From Sipunculus nudus (taxonomy: Eukaryota > Annelida > Sipuncula > Golfingiida > Sipunculidae), in contig CM049315.1 of NCBI GenBank assembly GCA_026874595.1, positions 37,774,164 to 37,838,163 of the forward strand: 64,000 nucleotides of DNA, read 5' to 3'. The translations under genes were made by a program, and so were the position numbers. Below are positions 11,555 to 25,649 of this stretch, piece after piece (positions within the stretch are counted from its first letter, which is position 1; every line of letters begins with the position of its first letter). The notes under the pieces are model-generated. The model was not told the DNA's origin. It saw only the letters and a program-made list of their open reading frames with translations, and searched no databases.

Positions 11555-12931
11555 CATTCTGTACTCCATCTATAAGTACAGTCTTGATTGTTTTAACATT
11601 GAGTAAATCTTGGTGTATTCATTAAATTTTCTGTGCAGGTATCTTTAGTTGCACTGCCCAAACAATTGAAAAATGTACTTTATGCTCACAACCAAGTTCC
11701 GGTTATTCTTTTGGCAAAGCATTTCAAAGTGCATTGTCATCTATATTATATAAAAATATAATAAAAATTAATTTAACAGAGTTGAAGAGAAAAGAAAATG
11801 AGTTTTATTATTTAAATTGATTATTATGAATGACAAATGATTCATTAACCACTGCTGATAAAATGGATTTATAATTTTTCATAAAATTTATGTATTTTCA
11901 GAAAAAAATGTGCTAGTGGTCCAGTAAATTTCTTAAACCAGATTTCACCAGCCTGCTGGGCAAAATCAACCTTAATAGATTTATTATTATGTGCATATGT
12001 ATGAAATAATATATTTTTGTAGCTGAAGTAAAATAAGTTTCTAAATTTAAAGAATACATGATAATTTGATGCAACAGGAACACCTCTTGAATGATGGTGT
12101 TGTTGATAGGTTATAATTGTATAAGATAATACGTACTGTCTGTCCTCATTAAGTCTCCAGAAGATCATGTTGCATGACCAGTGGTTAATAATACCTCCAG
12201 TATCACCAGACCCTGCTTGACCTGTCTGGTGTGGTCAGTCCCTGGGCCTTCATAAGCCATCTGATGTTCCCCTGTCAGGCATAGCTCATGGTCATATCGC
12301 ACTCCTTAATGCTTGGTGTGAATGGATCAGACATTGAATCACCTTGTTTCAAGATTCGTTATAAATGACCATTCTGAACTGTACTGTATAGATATTAAGT
12401 ACTCAATTCAGATCAAGTTCATGATTTGACTTGCAAAGGGATATTCAGAAAAAAAAATAAAAAAAAGACAGCATAATGATATTGTAAATTGGTGATACAA
12501 TATGATACCGATAACATTACAGTGCACATACCTAGGTTAAAGCATGATACAAGAGAAACATGTAGTCTTAGATTTAATGGGATGGTAAGCTGTGGTATAC
12601 CAACTGGTATTACAAAGTACTTTTCTGTATCATAGATACCATCATAAAATTGTAACACAATAGCATTTATGAATACTGCAGTGGCTTTATCACCTTTGAT
12701 GCCTCGTATCTAGCACTTTTTTCTTGATATAGCCTGAATCCAGTACATATATTGTAGATGAGTAGATCTGTAGATAAAGATATATAATAAACTGTCCCAC
12801 TGGGCCAGCTGGGGAAACCATAGGCCTACACCTTTCCCAAGATAACATTGATATTTAACAATTCAGATCACTTTTTTAAGCCATTAGGAAAGTTGGTTGT
12901 ATTTATGTTTTTGTTTTCAAAGAAACATTTT
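11555..12931. other. Unannotated AT-rich stretch with one small hairpin
   Basis: An 8-bp perfect stem, CACCAGAC (12204-12211) with GTCTGGTG (12224-12231) around a 12-base loop, is the only structure I noticed. Confidence 0.4.
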
Positions 12932-13350
12932 TATGGTGTAACATTATAATTTATAATTCAACACTATGGTTTGTACTTGTAATAATACATTATGATTTGC
13001 AGTGTAACACTATGATTTGTAGTGTTACTCTTTGATTTGCAATGTAACACTGTGATATTTAATGTAACACTGATTTGTAGTGAGACACTTCGTGTAACAC
13101 TATGATTTGTAGTGTAACACCATGATTAGTAGTGTTACACTGATTTATTGTGTCACACTATGGTTTTTAGTGTAACACTGATATATAATATAATACTATG
13201 ATTTGTGGTGTAACAATATGATTTATATTGTAACACTGTTACATATAATAAAATACTATGATTTGTGGTGTTACAATATGATTTATGTGTCACATAATGA
13301 TCTGTAATGTAACACCACCATGAAAACACCACTATAATATATAATGTAAC
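12932..13350. repeat. AT-rich minisatellite, ~20-22 bp unit
   Basis: GTGTAACACTATGATTTGTA and variants are repeated many times with spacing near 20-22 bases and frequent small indels. The whole 0.4-kb block is built from this motif. Confidence 0.85.
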
Positions 13351-14089
13351 TCTATGATAACACTACGCACCAAATAACCACCAGGCTTTTGGTATTTTCC
13401 TCCTGCTTATTGGATGAGTAAATATATGAAAAAATTCTCGTTTGGCCAGCAGCCCCATACAGTTCAGTCTGTGCTTTATATGACCTGTACACATGGGAAT
13501 ACAGCCAGACAGTCTGCTTACTTTGATGTTGGTCAGGTTTGCACGAGAGGCTCCTCTGGTTTCAAAAACATCAATTTCTCAAAAATTTAATATTCTTAAG
13601 ATATCACATTCCAATCTGGTTCTGATTTTACAGTTCTCTGGTAACTCCTTTTTCTGACATCATGATGCAGTTTCTGAGAAATTGAATGTACACGAGTTAC
13701 AGTTATCAGGTCCTTGAACAATCACATATTTGTCTGATGTTGCTTGCATCAGATTCCCTGCATTGGGTCTCCATATCAGTTTCTCAGTGGTATTTATTTC
13801 TTATAATTCCATAAGTGCATAATTAGTTGTCCTAGATGTGTGAGGTATAAAAGCAGAGGAATTCCAATAATAATTATTTAAGCACTCAGCTTTAATTCTT
13901 GTCATTTCAGATGATTTCTGCAACCTTACCTATCCTTTATACAAAAATACATTAGTCTTATAAAAATTTTAAATCTCTTATTATACACCTACATAGAGGT
14001 GGGGGGGGGAGGTATACTTGTCAAATTCTTATGAAAAAGCAACAAGCAGAGAGTGGCTGATAAAAGGAGTGGCTTTAATACTGAACATT
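13351..14089. other. Unannotated stretch
   Basis: No recognisable gene or repeat structure; a short G run lies near 14001-14009. Confidence 0.4.
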
Positions 14090-16430
14090 TTTAGCTCAGC
14101 TGACTATAAGTCATCTGAGCTATAGTAGTGGTCCATTGTCCGTCATCCGTCCGTCTGTCCGTAGATGTGGCACGTTTTGAAACCGTAAGACCTAGGAATC
14201 CAAAATTCGACATAATGTTAGATGTCCCCAAGATCTCCTACCAAGCCGAAAACTGGGTCTTTGCGAATTCGTTCCTATGAGAAATTAAGGAAAAACCTCA
14301 ATTTTTATTAAAAACCTATTTTCACACTTCAGGACTGCCTAATATCAAAACCACTCATCTGTTTTTCCTCATATTTATCATAAATATTCCTCTATATAGT
14401 TCCTATGTACATGCCAGAAATTAGGTCTGTATTATATAATTTAAAAAAGTTATGGGCCCAAACATAATGCATTTTGTAAGAAATCAGGAAAGATATTTGA
14501 AAACTTAACACAAAACATGTTAAAGCTTTGGACTTTTTTTCCAGTAATATAACTTTAATTAATCAAAATTAAATTGTATACCCAAAATTAGATCAAAATC
14601 TTTTAAATTTTTAAAAATATTAACAAAAATAAAAAATTGGTACCTTAAATTTTGTCCAATTTTGACCATGGCACGTTTTTTTCCTGTTAGTACTGTTGAT
14701 CTAATTTTCACAGCATGTACTAATAGGGATTTAATCTGTTACAATCTGAAATTTGAAAATAAAAGCTGCAAAATTAGGCTAGTTATTGAATTTTTTTATA
14801 GGCTCTTGTTGTATTCCCTTACATTGTCAAGCAGTCCACTGTGGTCACTGCTGGTCATTCAGTGCAGCTCTGTATGCCCCCAAGGTTGTTGGCATAATGT
14901 TAGATGTCCCCAAGATCTCCTACCAAGCTGAAAACTGGGTCTTTGCGACTTTGTTCCTTTGAGAAATTAAGGAAAAACCTCAATTTTTTATTAAAAACCT
15001 ATTTTCACATTTCAGGACAGCCTAACTACGAAACCACTCACCTGTTTTTCCTCATATTTACCATCAATATTCCTCTATATAGTTTCTATGTACATGCCAG
15101 AAACTAGGTCTGTATTATATGATTTAAAAAAGTTATGGGCTCAAACATTATGCATTTTGTAAAAAATCAGGAAAGATATTTGATCACTTAACACAAAACA
15201 TTTTAAAGCTATGGACTTTTTTCCAGTAATATATTTTATTAATCAAAATTAAATTGTATACCCAAAATTAGATCAAAATCTGTTAAATTTTTAAAAATAT
15301 TAGCAAAAATAAAAAATTGGTACCTTAAATTTTGCCTAAATTTGACCATGGCACGGTTTTTTTTTTTTATAAGTACATTTGGCCACAGCACAATTTTTTC
15401 CTGTAAGTACTGTGGATGTTATTTTCACAGCATGTACACATAAGGAATAAATCTGTTAAAATCTTAAATATGAAAAATAAAAGCTGCAAAATTAGGCTAG
15501 TTATTGAATTTGTTTTGAGGCTCTTGTTGTATTCCCTTACATTGTCAAGCAGTCCACTGAGGTCATTCAATGCAACTCTCTATGCTCCCCAGGCTGTTAT
15601 GTAATCCCATCACTCCGGCAAGCCCTCTCTCTTGTTGAGCTTGATCAGGCTGCCAGCATAAATACCACAGGGAGCCTTTCTCTCTTCCCCCCCCCCCCCA
15701 CCCCATTCTGTTGACAGACCTGTACTCTAAACAAGATGAATCTTATAATTTCAGCGATGAACAGTAACAACAGAGACCCCTCACTGAACCCACCGCTTCG
15801 ATACACAGGACTAATATACAAGACAAAGCTGATAATTTTAATGTTAAAAAATTCTTTTTGTTGAGACTTGGACAATTTTGATTTTTTTAAAGAAAAAAAT
15901 GTTCAGGAATTAAATCCTAATATTCATATATGGTAAAATATTAGGACCTAATGAAAGTGCTAACTGACAAGATTTAAGAAGACATAAATACTTTGTAGCA
16001 TTTCGTTCATATCTCTTAAAGTTGGTGGGGCCTAGTTATCTAGTTTTTAAAATTAGAAATATTGGTCAAACTTTGTGGGATTAATTTTTAACTCATATGG
16101 CCATATATTTAACTTTTGAAAAATTAATTACCTTCACACATTATTTGTTTATGAAATGGAACTTTTATATGACACTTACCGTAAGCCCATTTTTTCCCTT
16201 GGTGCATCACTAAATGGTTTCAGGCCAAAGGTTTCATTTATTACTCAGTCCATATGCTTTAGCTCATGTCCATTATTCTATAATTTACAGAGTTTCATTT
16301 AAGCTGGGCCATTTTCTCTTAGCTTTTCATATGGTAATATACATGGAAAAACCATATGAAACAAAAATATTTTGCAGTTACTAATATTTTCCAAAATTCA
16401 GCTGAGCGACGTGACCCATAGGTCCCTTGT
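14090..16430 (+). mobile_element. AGCTCAGCTGAC-headed non-autonomous element with internal duplication
   Basis: The head contains AGCTCAG...CTGAGCT as an inverted pair (about 14093-14122), then a GTCCGTC-type tract. GCTCAGCTGA (14094-14103) is inverted as TCAGCTGAGC (16398-16407) near the right end. The end carries a weak hairpin GACC-CATA-GGTC (16413-16424) and then CCTTGTTTT. Inside, a segment of about 685 bases is tandemly duplicated: AATGTTAGATGTCCCCAAGA occurs near 14214 and 14897, with a third partial unit after 15370. No transposase frame is seen. Subterminal inverted repeats plus a 3' hairpin suggest a Helitron/Helentron-associated non-autonomous element, which is inference. Other family heads are at 62770 and 63757. 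Confidence 0.6.
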
Positions 16431-17084
16431 TTTTACTCTGGATGCTTATTATATTCAACTGGACTCATTTCCCTCATTGATCAATTTAGAACATCCTTTG
16501 TTTTTACGTTTTGTTTATGATTATTTCTTTGAGCTGTTATGATCTGCCATGTACGCACTAAGTTTCTGTTATTGGCCTTTTGCAGCTGATAATATGAGCT
16601 CTTTTTCCAGTTGTTCCCCGCATTATATTGTCTATAGTCACACAAAGAACAGTTAACTTTGTTAGCTAGGTTTGTGATTACATTTCCGTATGTTAGAATT
16701 ATGGTTATAGTGTCAGTGGTCTGTTTGTGAATCAGGTGTGTCTTTGAGTGTTTTTTGCTCTCAATATGTATTGCAGCTACCATATCAAAACAGCTGTTGA
16801 TTGAACTAGGTGTTATTAGAACATGACAAGGCAAGCTAATGAAGAATCAACTATACTTGTATTTCAGTTAAGGAAATGTCATCTCTTTCACTTCAACCTG
16901 GTTTCTTGTTGCTTTTTCTGTCTTGTGAATCAATTTTTTAAACAGCTGCAGTTGTTAACATACAAACATTATAATTTTTGCTAGAATTATATAAGATGTA
17001 CTTGAATGGCTGTATATATTCAATCACGCCTGCTTTCTAATTTGTCTGTCTGTGATAGTAAAAAATCCTACTGTAATTTGAGAA
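16431..17084. other. Unannotated stretch with a 117-codon minus-strand open frame
   Basis: A minus-strand open frame at 16481-16834 has no recognisable motif and no coding signature I can point to. I do not call it a gene. Confidence 0.4.
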
Positions 17085-17370
17085 TTTGGACGTGGTCCAA
17101 AAAAGTGTTATTCTACTCTAAACTTTGTCAATATACACATCTCCATGCCACCAAACTGTCTCTGCAGATAGATTCTCTCCAGGATGCTGTTATCCGAGTA
17201 CTATCATTGGACACCCATGGGCCCTTGTTAAGTCATGACAGGTTTACTTTGTCACAGTTTACTTCAACCACTCATGCCATATGGGCTGCCAATTTGCATT
17301 TACACTCAAACCTGGATGTCACAGGTTGCATGTCGAAATCATTTTGTACCACTAGTATAATGGACAGTTG
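17085..17370 (+). repeat. Dispersed repeat family A, copy 2
   Basis: The most complete copy: GGACGTGGTCCAAAAAAGTG at the left, GTGTTATTC, CTCTGCAGATAGATTCTC, ATGACAGGTTTACTT, AAACCTGGATGTCACA, and CACTAGTATAAT at the right. The 130-codon open frame across it (17006-17398) is a repeat translation and not a conserved protein. Confidence 0.7.
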
Positions 17371-20300
17371 GGTACTGAGGCAAGGAAGAATCTGTTGAAT
17401 GTTTGCGTTCATCTAGATCCAAATGTCAATGCAGGATCATTGTGTTTGTTCATCTGGCATTCAGATGTTTGGAAAGGACTACCTCTTGTGCTGACATCTA
17501 GTGTAGAAGTTATAAACCAATTACACAGGTGGGTTTTGGGGGAGGTAGTGTTGACTAATGTTGGAGTTGATATTTTGTACAGGTTTTTGTTTTATTTTTG
17601 CTCCTATTGGTTGCTCCATATCTTTGTGTGATTTTCGATTTTCATCCCTTTTGCTGGGGTTGATGATAGTGCTGCTTTACGTAAGAAGGTTGGCAATCAC
17701 ACTCTGTACAGATGGTCAGAGCTTAGCTCCTCAATGAATCAGTGAATTTCTTCAGAACGTCCAGTCGGATGTGATGATATGTACACACAGTGACTTATCT
17801 GAACATTGGCTGTCTTAGAAATGCTTTTATCAGGTTTTATTAGCTCTGTTTATTTTATTTATTTCTTTATTAGACACAGAATATTTGGGATTTACAGATA
17901 ACACAAACCTAATCCCAACAGTATATATATAATCAGGATATTCCTCAACACAGGGTAAGCATCTCTGATGCTATAAATCTCTGTCAGACACTCAGTTCTG
18001 GGGGTCCAAGCATCCCATAGGATACACAAATTTCTGGCTGTAGGACTGAGAGGATCAGAATTGGCCCTTGAAGAAGGCACTAAGTATTGCTGACTGCCTA
18101 ATAAAAAACAGTCAGTTGTGTTAACACTGGCCTGACAACTAACACATACATTTTCCTGTATTAAATCATATAATGGCATGTTTTCTAATGCTATAATAAT
18201 ACCAAAAAAAATATTTAAAATATTTAAAAAAAATTTAGTTTTACACAACCCTGCAATTTTTGACACAGGTCATCTCTCATTGGGATAATCCAATCTTAGA
18301 TGTGACTTTCCAATATTTTAGCCTGAACTTCCTGGACTCTTCAAATTTTCCTTCCTGTTGAAAGCCTTGATAAATGTACTACTGTGAAAATATTTCAGTG
18401 CAGATGGTCAGGGCTGAGATCTGTTGATCTATGGAAAATATTACCTAAGCTGCACTTTTTCATTTAAAAGTTGAAAACCAGACCTAAAGGCCAGAAATTT
18501 CTAATATGGCAAAGTGATGAGTTGCTGTCAGATTTGCATTTAATCCATATATCTCCATTTTTTCCTGCTAATCTTATTCCATTATACTCCATATAATACC
18601 ACTGACCAATGCTGACTACTGTTACATATAATTAGACATATATATGCAGTCAGTATCTAAGTCTGTTTCAGCAGTGGTAATTTTGTCACTATAACCCAGT
18701 TTGCATCTTCAGATACAGCCAGGTTATTGCTGTTGGTACTAGAGATATTCTCATGTATTCTCATGACATATAGTAAAAACATATATTTATCAATCTAGAG
18801 TAATATGCTATTGGATGCAGTGTTGAAAATTAAATGGTTATGGAAAAGTGAGAGTAACGTACGTTCCTTCTTCTTCATGTTCTTTTTTTTTTGTGTGAGT
18901 GTTTTGTGTCAGTGTGTGATAATGTGATTGTTCATTGATTCTTGTACTGATTATTGAGTGTTTGAAACAATAATCAAATCCAATCAAATGCTTATTGCAG
19001 GTCAGTTTTCAATGAACATACGCTCGGACATGCTCAAGCCGTCGTTGGATAGGCAAGGTGTGTATGTTTTATATGCATTCACCTCTGGCTCATGGTTAAG
19101 GAATACTCTACACAAGCCTCTACACAACCTGATGCATCAAGTGCTGGTCATATTGAGTTCTTACATATGCAAGCAATTTTTCAGATTAATTGTAATCGCA
19201 TATACCATTGTAACAGGAGGAGGTTACCTTATATATGTTTTATGTGAATTACTCTTTTGAAAAATTCTTGTGTAACAAACAAAAATCCAAATAAAAGTCA
19301 GTAACTGAATTTTAAAGTGGAACTTTTGGCAATATTTGGTCATTATCCTGTGTATGTATTAGTTTGAATATGGTTTAATAGTTTACATAAATGTAAAACG
19401 GAACATACTGTTTCAGCAGATGAGGTAAGAAAATGAAAACCACACATAGTTCAACCATTTACATTTTGAATATTATTGGGAGGCCTTTTTGGGTTTTTTT
19501 TCTGTCAAAACTATGAATTTTTGTTATCAGTCTGCAAATCATTTTGTGAAAAATACAAAGATCTACATAAAGCAGTATTTGCCGGTTCTGTTTAGTATAC
19601 CAGATCCATGCAATATATGGAAAAAATAGCACGCTGCCACTCTGGTGGGCTTGGTACTTATCAAATCTATTTTCATGCCTTCCACATTCTGCCCTCCATA
19701 TACCACATTCAGCATGGCGTGCACATGGAATCTTTGCTTAAAACGGATAAATGCCATGAGCCAGTTTTGGTGTCTGCATATAGTGGGTGTTCAGTGTTGT
19801 GATAGTGACACTTGTAGAGTCCCTTTCATCAGCTTGACTGTTATACACAGCTACAATTATCATTGTTAGTGAATTAAATTAATTTCTTTACAGGTGTCAG
19901 CCATATATTTTTCATATGTATTTCAGTTCTCTTGATATTTAGAATGTTAAGAATGGTAGGAGTGATGGGTTAATTAATACTGGAGTATATAATGCTATGA
20001 TGCAACTCATATTTATATAAGTTCAGCAACCATTTCACAGCAGTCACATGCATCACTCCCTCAAGCTGACCAGTAACCTGCTGACCATCATCAGGCCTCT
20101 CCTTCGGAGCTGACCAGTAACCTGCCCAGTTGGGCAAGAAGGAACCCACTTTTGGTTGTCATACCAGTGATACCACCATTTTCTGGAACTTTCACTTGCT
20201 CAGGGAAAGTGGGTAACTGTTGATGTTGAGCCTTGATCACATACATGAGACTGGTCACTATTCACTAAATTAACTATAACTTGGATCCAGTTAAGGAAAT

Positions 20301-20588
20301 TGATCCAACTTTAATCAGATAATCATTGCAAATGAGAGATCACGAAGTTAATATTTGGAAAAACATTTAAATTTCTTAACTGTTACCTTTGATTTATCTT
20401 TTAAAGCTTAAAAAACTGCATAAAATTTACGAAACAGGAAAACAGGGATTAACAAACAATTACCACAAATCAACATTTGATGTAAAAATGCTTCTTTTTG
20501 TATCTGTTATTGGATCAGTTTGTTGCATAAATTCCCTTGTTGTATTCATCAATTGGCTGCATGACTTTCTTGAAAAAAAGACTCAAAG
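17371..20588. other. Unannotated stretch
   Basis: Contains a 124-codon minus-strand open frame at 17892-18266 that is Cys-containing and protein-like but unrecognised, and overlapping short frames on both strands around 19.6-19.9 kb. No terminal or tandem repeats were noticed. Confidence 0.4.
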
Positions 20589-20830
20589 CAGGGGAGGATA
20601 CAGGATTTTAGAGTATGGGGAGGCAGATTGGGAAGGTTTTGGAGTTGCTAACCCCTTCCTTTTGCATTGAAACATTTTGAAAATTTAGCCTGCAATAGTG
20701 CTACCATTAGACAGTTGTAAAAGCATCATAATACAGTTGAAATGGAGGTATGTTTTTAGGGATTAAGTGCTTATATTTTTCTATTTCCTAGAAAATATTT
20801 AAAATTAAAAATAAGAGGGGTGGGGGTGAA
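20589..20830. mobile_element. Partial MITE, CAGGGG-ended family
   Basis: CAGGGGAGGATACAGGATTT at 20589 matches the inverted right end of the element at 11314-11554. The right boundary is unclear; G-rich sequence continues to about 20835. Confidence 0.4.
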
Positions 20831-21499
20831 GGGGATGCCATGCAAAACTGTAGTGCAAGAAGATGTGATCATGTCAACCAAATTTGCCTTTAGCAGGTGT
20901 TACTTTTATTTTCTACAACAAATTAAGAATTGCAGTTTTGACCCAGCTGTGAGCAGGTTAAGTGAGTAGCAGTCCAGTTTGAACAGCTGTGTACAATATC
21001 TGATCCATATTGTAGTGTATCAGGCTATGCCAAACAGTATATGAAAATAAATGGACCCATGGGTGGGTATTTATATGCATATTTACATCAGATGAAGCTT
21101 TTCAGACTGCTGTATAAAATAACTATGCTTTTGTAGTTCCCTGGAGTGTAGTGATGTGGTCACTGTGGTGACATCATTAACTGTCATTAGTTGCACTGTA
21201 TTATGATTTCTCTCTGCCAGAGTTCCAGTGTTTGGTGTTTTCATGCATTCAGATGTGTACATGTGTCATCTTTGTATATCAACAGGAGTTATATAAGATC
21301 CTAATTTTAAGAAGTTGTTTTTTATCTAGCACTGTGTGCATGGCACTTTACACCTAATTTGAGAAACATCATTGCACGTTTTAATCAGATTTGCTCCAAA
21401 ATAATTTTAATGAGCTTTAAAGTTTAAGCAGTGACTTGTAATCAAAGTCTGGATATTGAAGATGATATTTTGAGCTTATTTTTATTATATGTCCATCTA

Positions 21500-22040
21500 A
21501 GACGAGAGGTATTATTGTATACTCACGGTCCATCCATCAGTTAACTTTTAGTGTCAGCACGATAAATTACCAGCGGTTTGATTGATTTTCATGAAACTCA
21601 CCATAACTACTTACCAATAGATTATCTTGCCCAAGTTCAACTATGTGTAATATCAATGCATATTTAATAAGGTCAGAGGTCATGAGGCTACTTTGTGATG
21701 TCACTGCAATAACTTATGAGGAATATGATTAGATTTTATAAAACTCAGCAGCAAAATATTAATCAGTATGATATCTCACCTTAATTTGATTTCCAGCAAA
21801 ATCTAAACATATTTAATAAGGACAGAGGTCATCAAACTTTGGTGGCAGCATGGTTACTTACAAAAAAAATCTGATTGGTTTCCTTGAAACTCATTATGCA
21901 TATATTTACCAAAAGAGTTTCTCATCTAAATTACATTCTCTCAAAATTCACGCATATGTGTGGTCAGAGGTCATCAGATACACGATAGGTGTATTATGCA
22001 CCATTTGCGATGCTCATGTTAAAGCATTGTTTGTAAGCAA
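21500..22040 (+). repeat. Dispersed repeat family C, three ~145-bp units
   Basis: The head has CCATCTAAGACGAGAGGTAT and a GTCC-rich remnant. Three internal units follow, each with a block near TGATTTTCATGAAACTCA and a block ending in GGTCAGAGGTCAT. The latter recurs near 21671, 21820 and 21962 (steps of 149 and 142). The first unit contains a perfect AGGTCAGAGGTCA at 21670-21682. The family also occurs at 48849-49240 and 52430-52996. Confidence 0.7.
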
Positions 22041-24639
22041 ATAAAACTGGAACAAATATAGTTAGGGCCTACAAACATCCACCAGAATCTTCCCATCAGA
22101 CTTCCACATGTAACACAGGTTCACCTGGTGAGCAGCTGAACAAATGCTGCCCCTAATACCTATGAATGGACAGCCTCTATCTGAGACAAAGGAAAAAAAA
22201 TATATTGTGGTGATCCAGATTACCTCCTGAATTTAATGAATGGTGAAGGAGAAAGGCTATGTGCACAGAAAAATTATCCTAGTACTAAAGCTTAGCTGAA
22301 ACCCATATTAACAGTTCTTATACTATTAAAATGACAGATTAATTTTATTAAATTCCTTTGACTGTTCTTTTAGTTGGTCTTATGACTGGTCAGCAAACAC
22401 TGGTGACAACGTAGCTTTCTATGGAGGAGGAAGTATTTCTTCATTGGTCGTCATATATTTATATCTTTGGAGCTCCAATTCCCAGGGTCCTCTATTGAAA
22501 GGACCCTGTTGTTATGGACGTGACAATAGATGTGATCACCACTGGCAATAAGTATTGCAGGTGTGTTAGTAAGAGTCACCAGGCATTTCCTTTTATGATA
22601 TATTATTATAAACCTGGAATCACATCACTCATCTTGCTGCTTTTCCAAATGATGCATTACCCTTCTGCTGTCTTTAATCAGATGTTAATTGACTGCAAAG
22701 GCATCCTGTAGCATCAAAACTGTATACCCTGGATGATGTTTCCATGGCAACCAAACCATATATGAATTATTCATGAATTATAGGCATGCTCTTATGATTA
22801 TGGATGACCTCACTTGAGTTCTAGGGTTCTAACATATGGTGCCAAATATGGCAACTTTAGCATTCCTGTTCTCCTGACAAAGATGAATGCAAATCAAGAT
22901 GCATGTCTCTCAGATAATGCAGAAATGATTCATGCATAGGCTATTTACACATCGCTATGTTCTGCAATTTTTCTAAAAATTTTTAATTCATATATATTAT
23001 GTTTGAGAAAAAATAAACTGAGCCGCTTTGCTGGCTATGATTTTATGATTTAATAAGCCATGTGGAACCTGTGTTACAAGACCTACCATGAGACCAGCCG
23101 AAAGTGCACTTCAGTCCAAAGGTGGTCGAGATCATAAGATAGGTCAGTTATAATCAATGTGAATGCTTCATTCAAGTTAGGTGTTTATTGGCAGGTTGTC
23201 TTATTGTACAGTTATTCATTCAGACAGGTTCCATTCTATATTTTGGAAATAGTCCAGAGGTCATGACATGTATTCAGATTAGAATAAACCTCAACCAAGA
23301 CAACTTATGATACAAAAATGGTGTTTAGATATTAACATGTGATAAAGTGGAATATTATCATTTCATCTCAATATTATCTCATTTTGTTGATCAAATTACA
23401 TAATAACTAAGATCTTTAGATTCAGTGATATTTTGCATTCACAATTTTGTATATTTAGACATATTCTGTAACAAAAACAAGCATTGGTGGTAGGGTATTA
23501 ATGAATCAGTTACCTAAGCCATATAACAGTATAAGAGCTTAAGTGTGTAATTCCTGAGAGTACCATATATAAATTTGTATATCCAGTGCATAAGTTTATT
23601 GAACTGTCATGCTAACTGTTGGATAAATTACCTATCAACCCAGCAGATTTCGCATAATAGGAAGTTCTTCATGCCTAGGGATAACCATTAAATTTTATGA
23701 CTGCTTGTGCAATCATGTTTACATCAGAACACATGGCAGTAAATTGACCGGTTTAACTGGTGTAAGTGGCTGCTTATTTTGGCTGTTGTGGTGATCCTTG
23801 TATACCATGCTATGTACACATTACATATCTTACAGAGATGAATTAACGATACAAAGAGACCGATTTGTGTCGGTGCCAGCGTAGACTAGCCATCTTATGG
23901 TCCTATAGTGATATCAGATGAGATGTTTTACAATTTGCCTTTTTTGCATTTATAGATGGATTCCTTCACCAGTAACGCTGATGGTAGTGGCCTCTATAAT
24001 CGTAAAAGTCACAACCCCAATCAGTGTGATATCGGCAAGAAAGTAAAATTGATGCGAGGCAGAACAAATGAAATGACCTATTCTCTTTGTTATAAAGTCG
24101 TTTAGGAATGTATGAGGAGTGAGGGACTTTTATCAGTAGGTCTTTGTGGCCAATTCTTGTTGTTTGTTAAATGGCTCGTTAAAGTAATGATTGGAGAAAC
24201 CTGAATTAATTTGCGAGTAAATGGTATGTATTTCTGTGGAGTCATGTTACCATTTGTTAAATTTTAATCAAAATATGCTGTTGTTGAAATCCTGTGTGCT
24301 AAGTCCTAAGTGCCAAATATCATGGAGTTATAATTAGATTACAGTGAAACCACCATTGAATATCACTCATCTAGCATGGCCACCATGCTGTGATGATCAC
24401 TTCTTTTACTTCATATCTGAACTGGTCATAACCTGACCACCTGTAGAGGTTAGAGGTAGGATATGGGCTGGTGGACAAGGGATGAAGATCCTAGCTTGAT
24501 TCTATCCCCACCTGGGTCTCAAAACGAAAATGGTAGTAAATCAAAAGAACCTCAGAGATTCATAACAGTGTCTTAAAGGGGCCCAATCACCTATAAAGCA
24601 TGTTGAATTGACACAAATAAAAGCTTCTTCCCAAAATGT
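22041..24639. other. Unannotated stretch
   Basis: No exon recognised. A 49-codon ATG-started frame at 23955, preceded by an acceptor-like TTTATAG, is too short to call. A sequence resembling a mariner-type terminus (ACAGTGAAACCACC) lies near 24341 without a convincing partner. Confidence 0.4.
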
Positions 24640-24990
24640 TGGCCTGAAACCGTTTGCTTACTCCTTTAAACAAGTGTTAAAAACAGTGGACCGAGCGCGA
24701 TTACAGGTGTCATCATAAATACAGCAGGTGCGTCGCCCAGGCCACAAATGTGTCAACCAGGAGATGCCCTGACTGACTTGGCCCAAAAAATTTAATACAT
24801 GTTCTTGCTGGCTGAAACATTGCCTGTTGAGGGTAACAATCGGATCTCTGCTCATGTGGCCTAATTATGATAAACAGCCACGTGGACTGTGTTTACCAAC
24901 ACGCAGAACAAAAACAAGCTGTTAACCAGCCGTATACCAGGTGCTGATGCTGTGCACTGGAATGGTTTAACTTTGAAACTTTTGTATAAG
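24640..24990. promoter_or_regulatory. GC-richer unique block, candidate non-coding conserved element
   Basis: Composition is more balanced than the flanks and no repeat structure is visible. It includes a CACGTG E-box near 24882. Function is inferred only from composition and the absence of repeats. Confidence 0.2.
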
Positions 24991-25649
24991 GCAAAACTAA
25001 ACTGATGGTGTGAAATAATAGGCATAACATTGCTCCTGATTATGTCCCTTTAATGATGGGTTGTAACTACGTGATAGCCAAGTGTATAAATATAAAACCT
25101 GATTTCCAGAAAGCTTAACAATAACATATCCCTGTCATATAGGTACTTTCATCTAAGTTCAGTAGACAGCTAGAACCATAAACAGGCCATGGATTTATCT
25201 TTGAAATTTTATTGGACCCATATAGGTTATTGTCAGTGAGGTTTTACTATATGAAAATGTTTTATAATAATGGTTCAAGGTTTGGATTGTACTGATTTAT
25301 GTATAATGTTTACATTGATCAATTACAGAAGATTTTGGGAGGCTACAGGGATCCCTAGCTCGGCAAACTAGCTCTTAAAACAATAGAAGTTGTATAACGG
25401 TGAAGTGTTCAATTTGAGACCCCTAAGGTCTGATTTGACGGTGAGGTGGCAGTTTTCATAGCGCACAAGAGCAGTATCAATGACAGGTAAATTAACACTG
25501 TATTATGGTGAACCATAGCGGCTTTTGATGAAATTACCGAACGTGCACCATGGGTCATCTTAAAAGGAATCCCTGTACCCATCAAACTTGTGTTTTTCAT
25601 AAAACTGTTGCAGAGTAAATTACAACAGCGTTTCTGTTAACCCATGGAA

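Noticed and set aside
16481-16834. 117-codon minus-strand frame
   Set aside because: No motif, and length is within what chance gives for AT-rich 64 kb read in six frames.
17006-17398. 130-codon + strand frame, the longest in the window
   Set aside because: It coincides with dispersed repeat family A; the other copies of the repeat do not keep the frame.
23955-24104. 49-codon ATG-started frame preceded by an acceptor-like TTTATAG
   Set aside because: Too short to distinguish from chance, no donor in a useful phase and no recognised domain.
24341-25247. 0.9-kb mariner-like element between ACAGTGAAACC and GGTTTTACTATA
   Set aside because: The two ends match each other only over about ten bases and no TA duplication or body similarity supports pairing.
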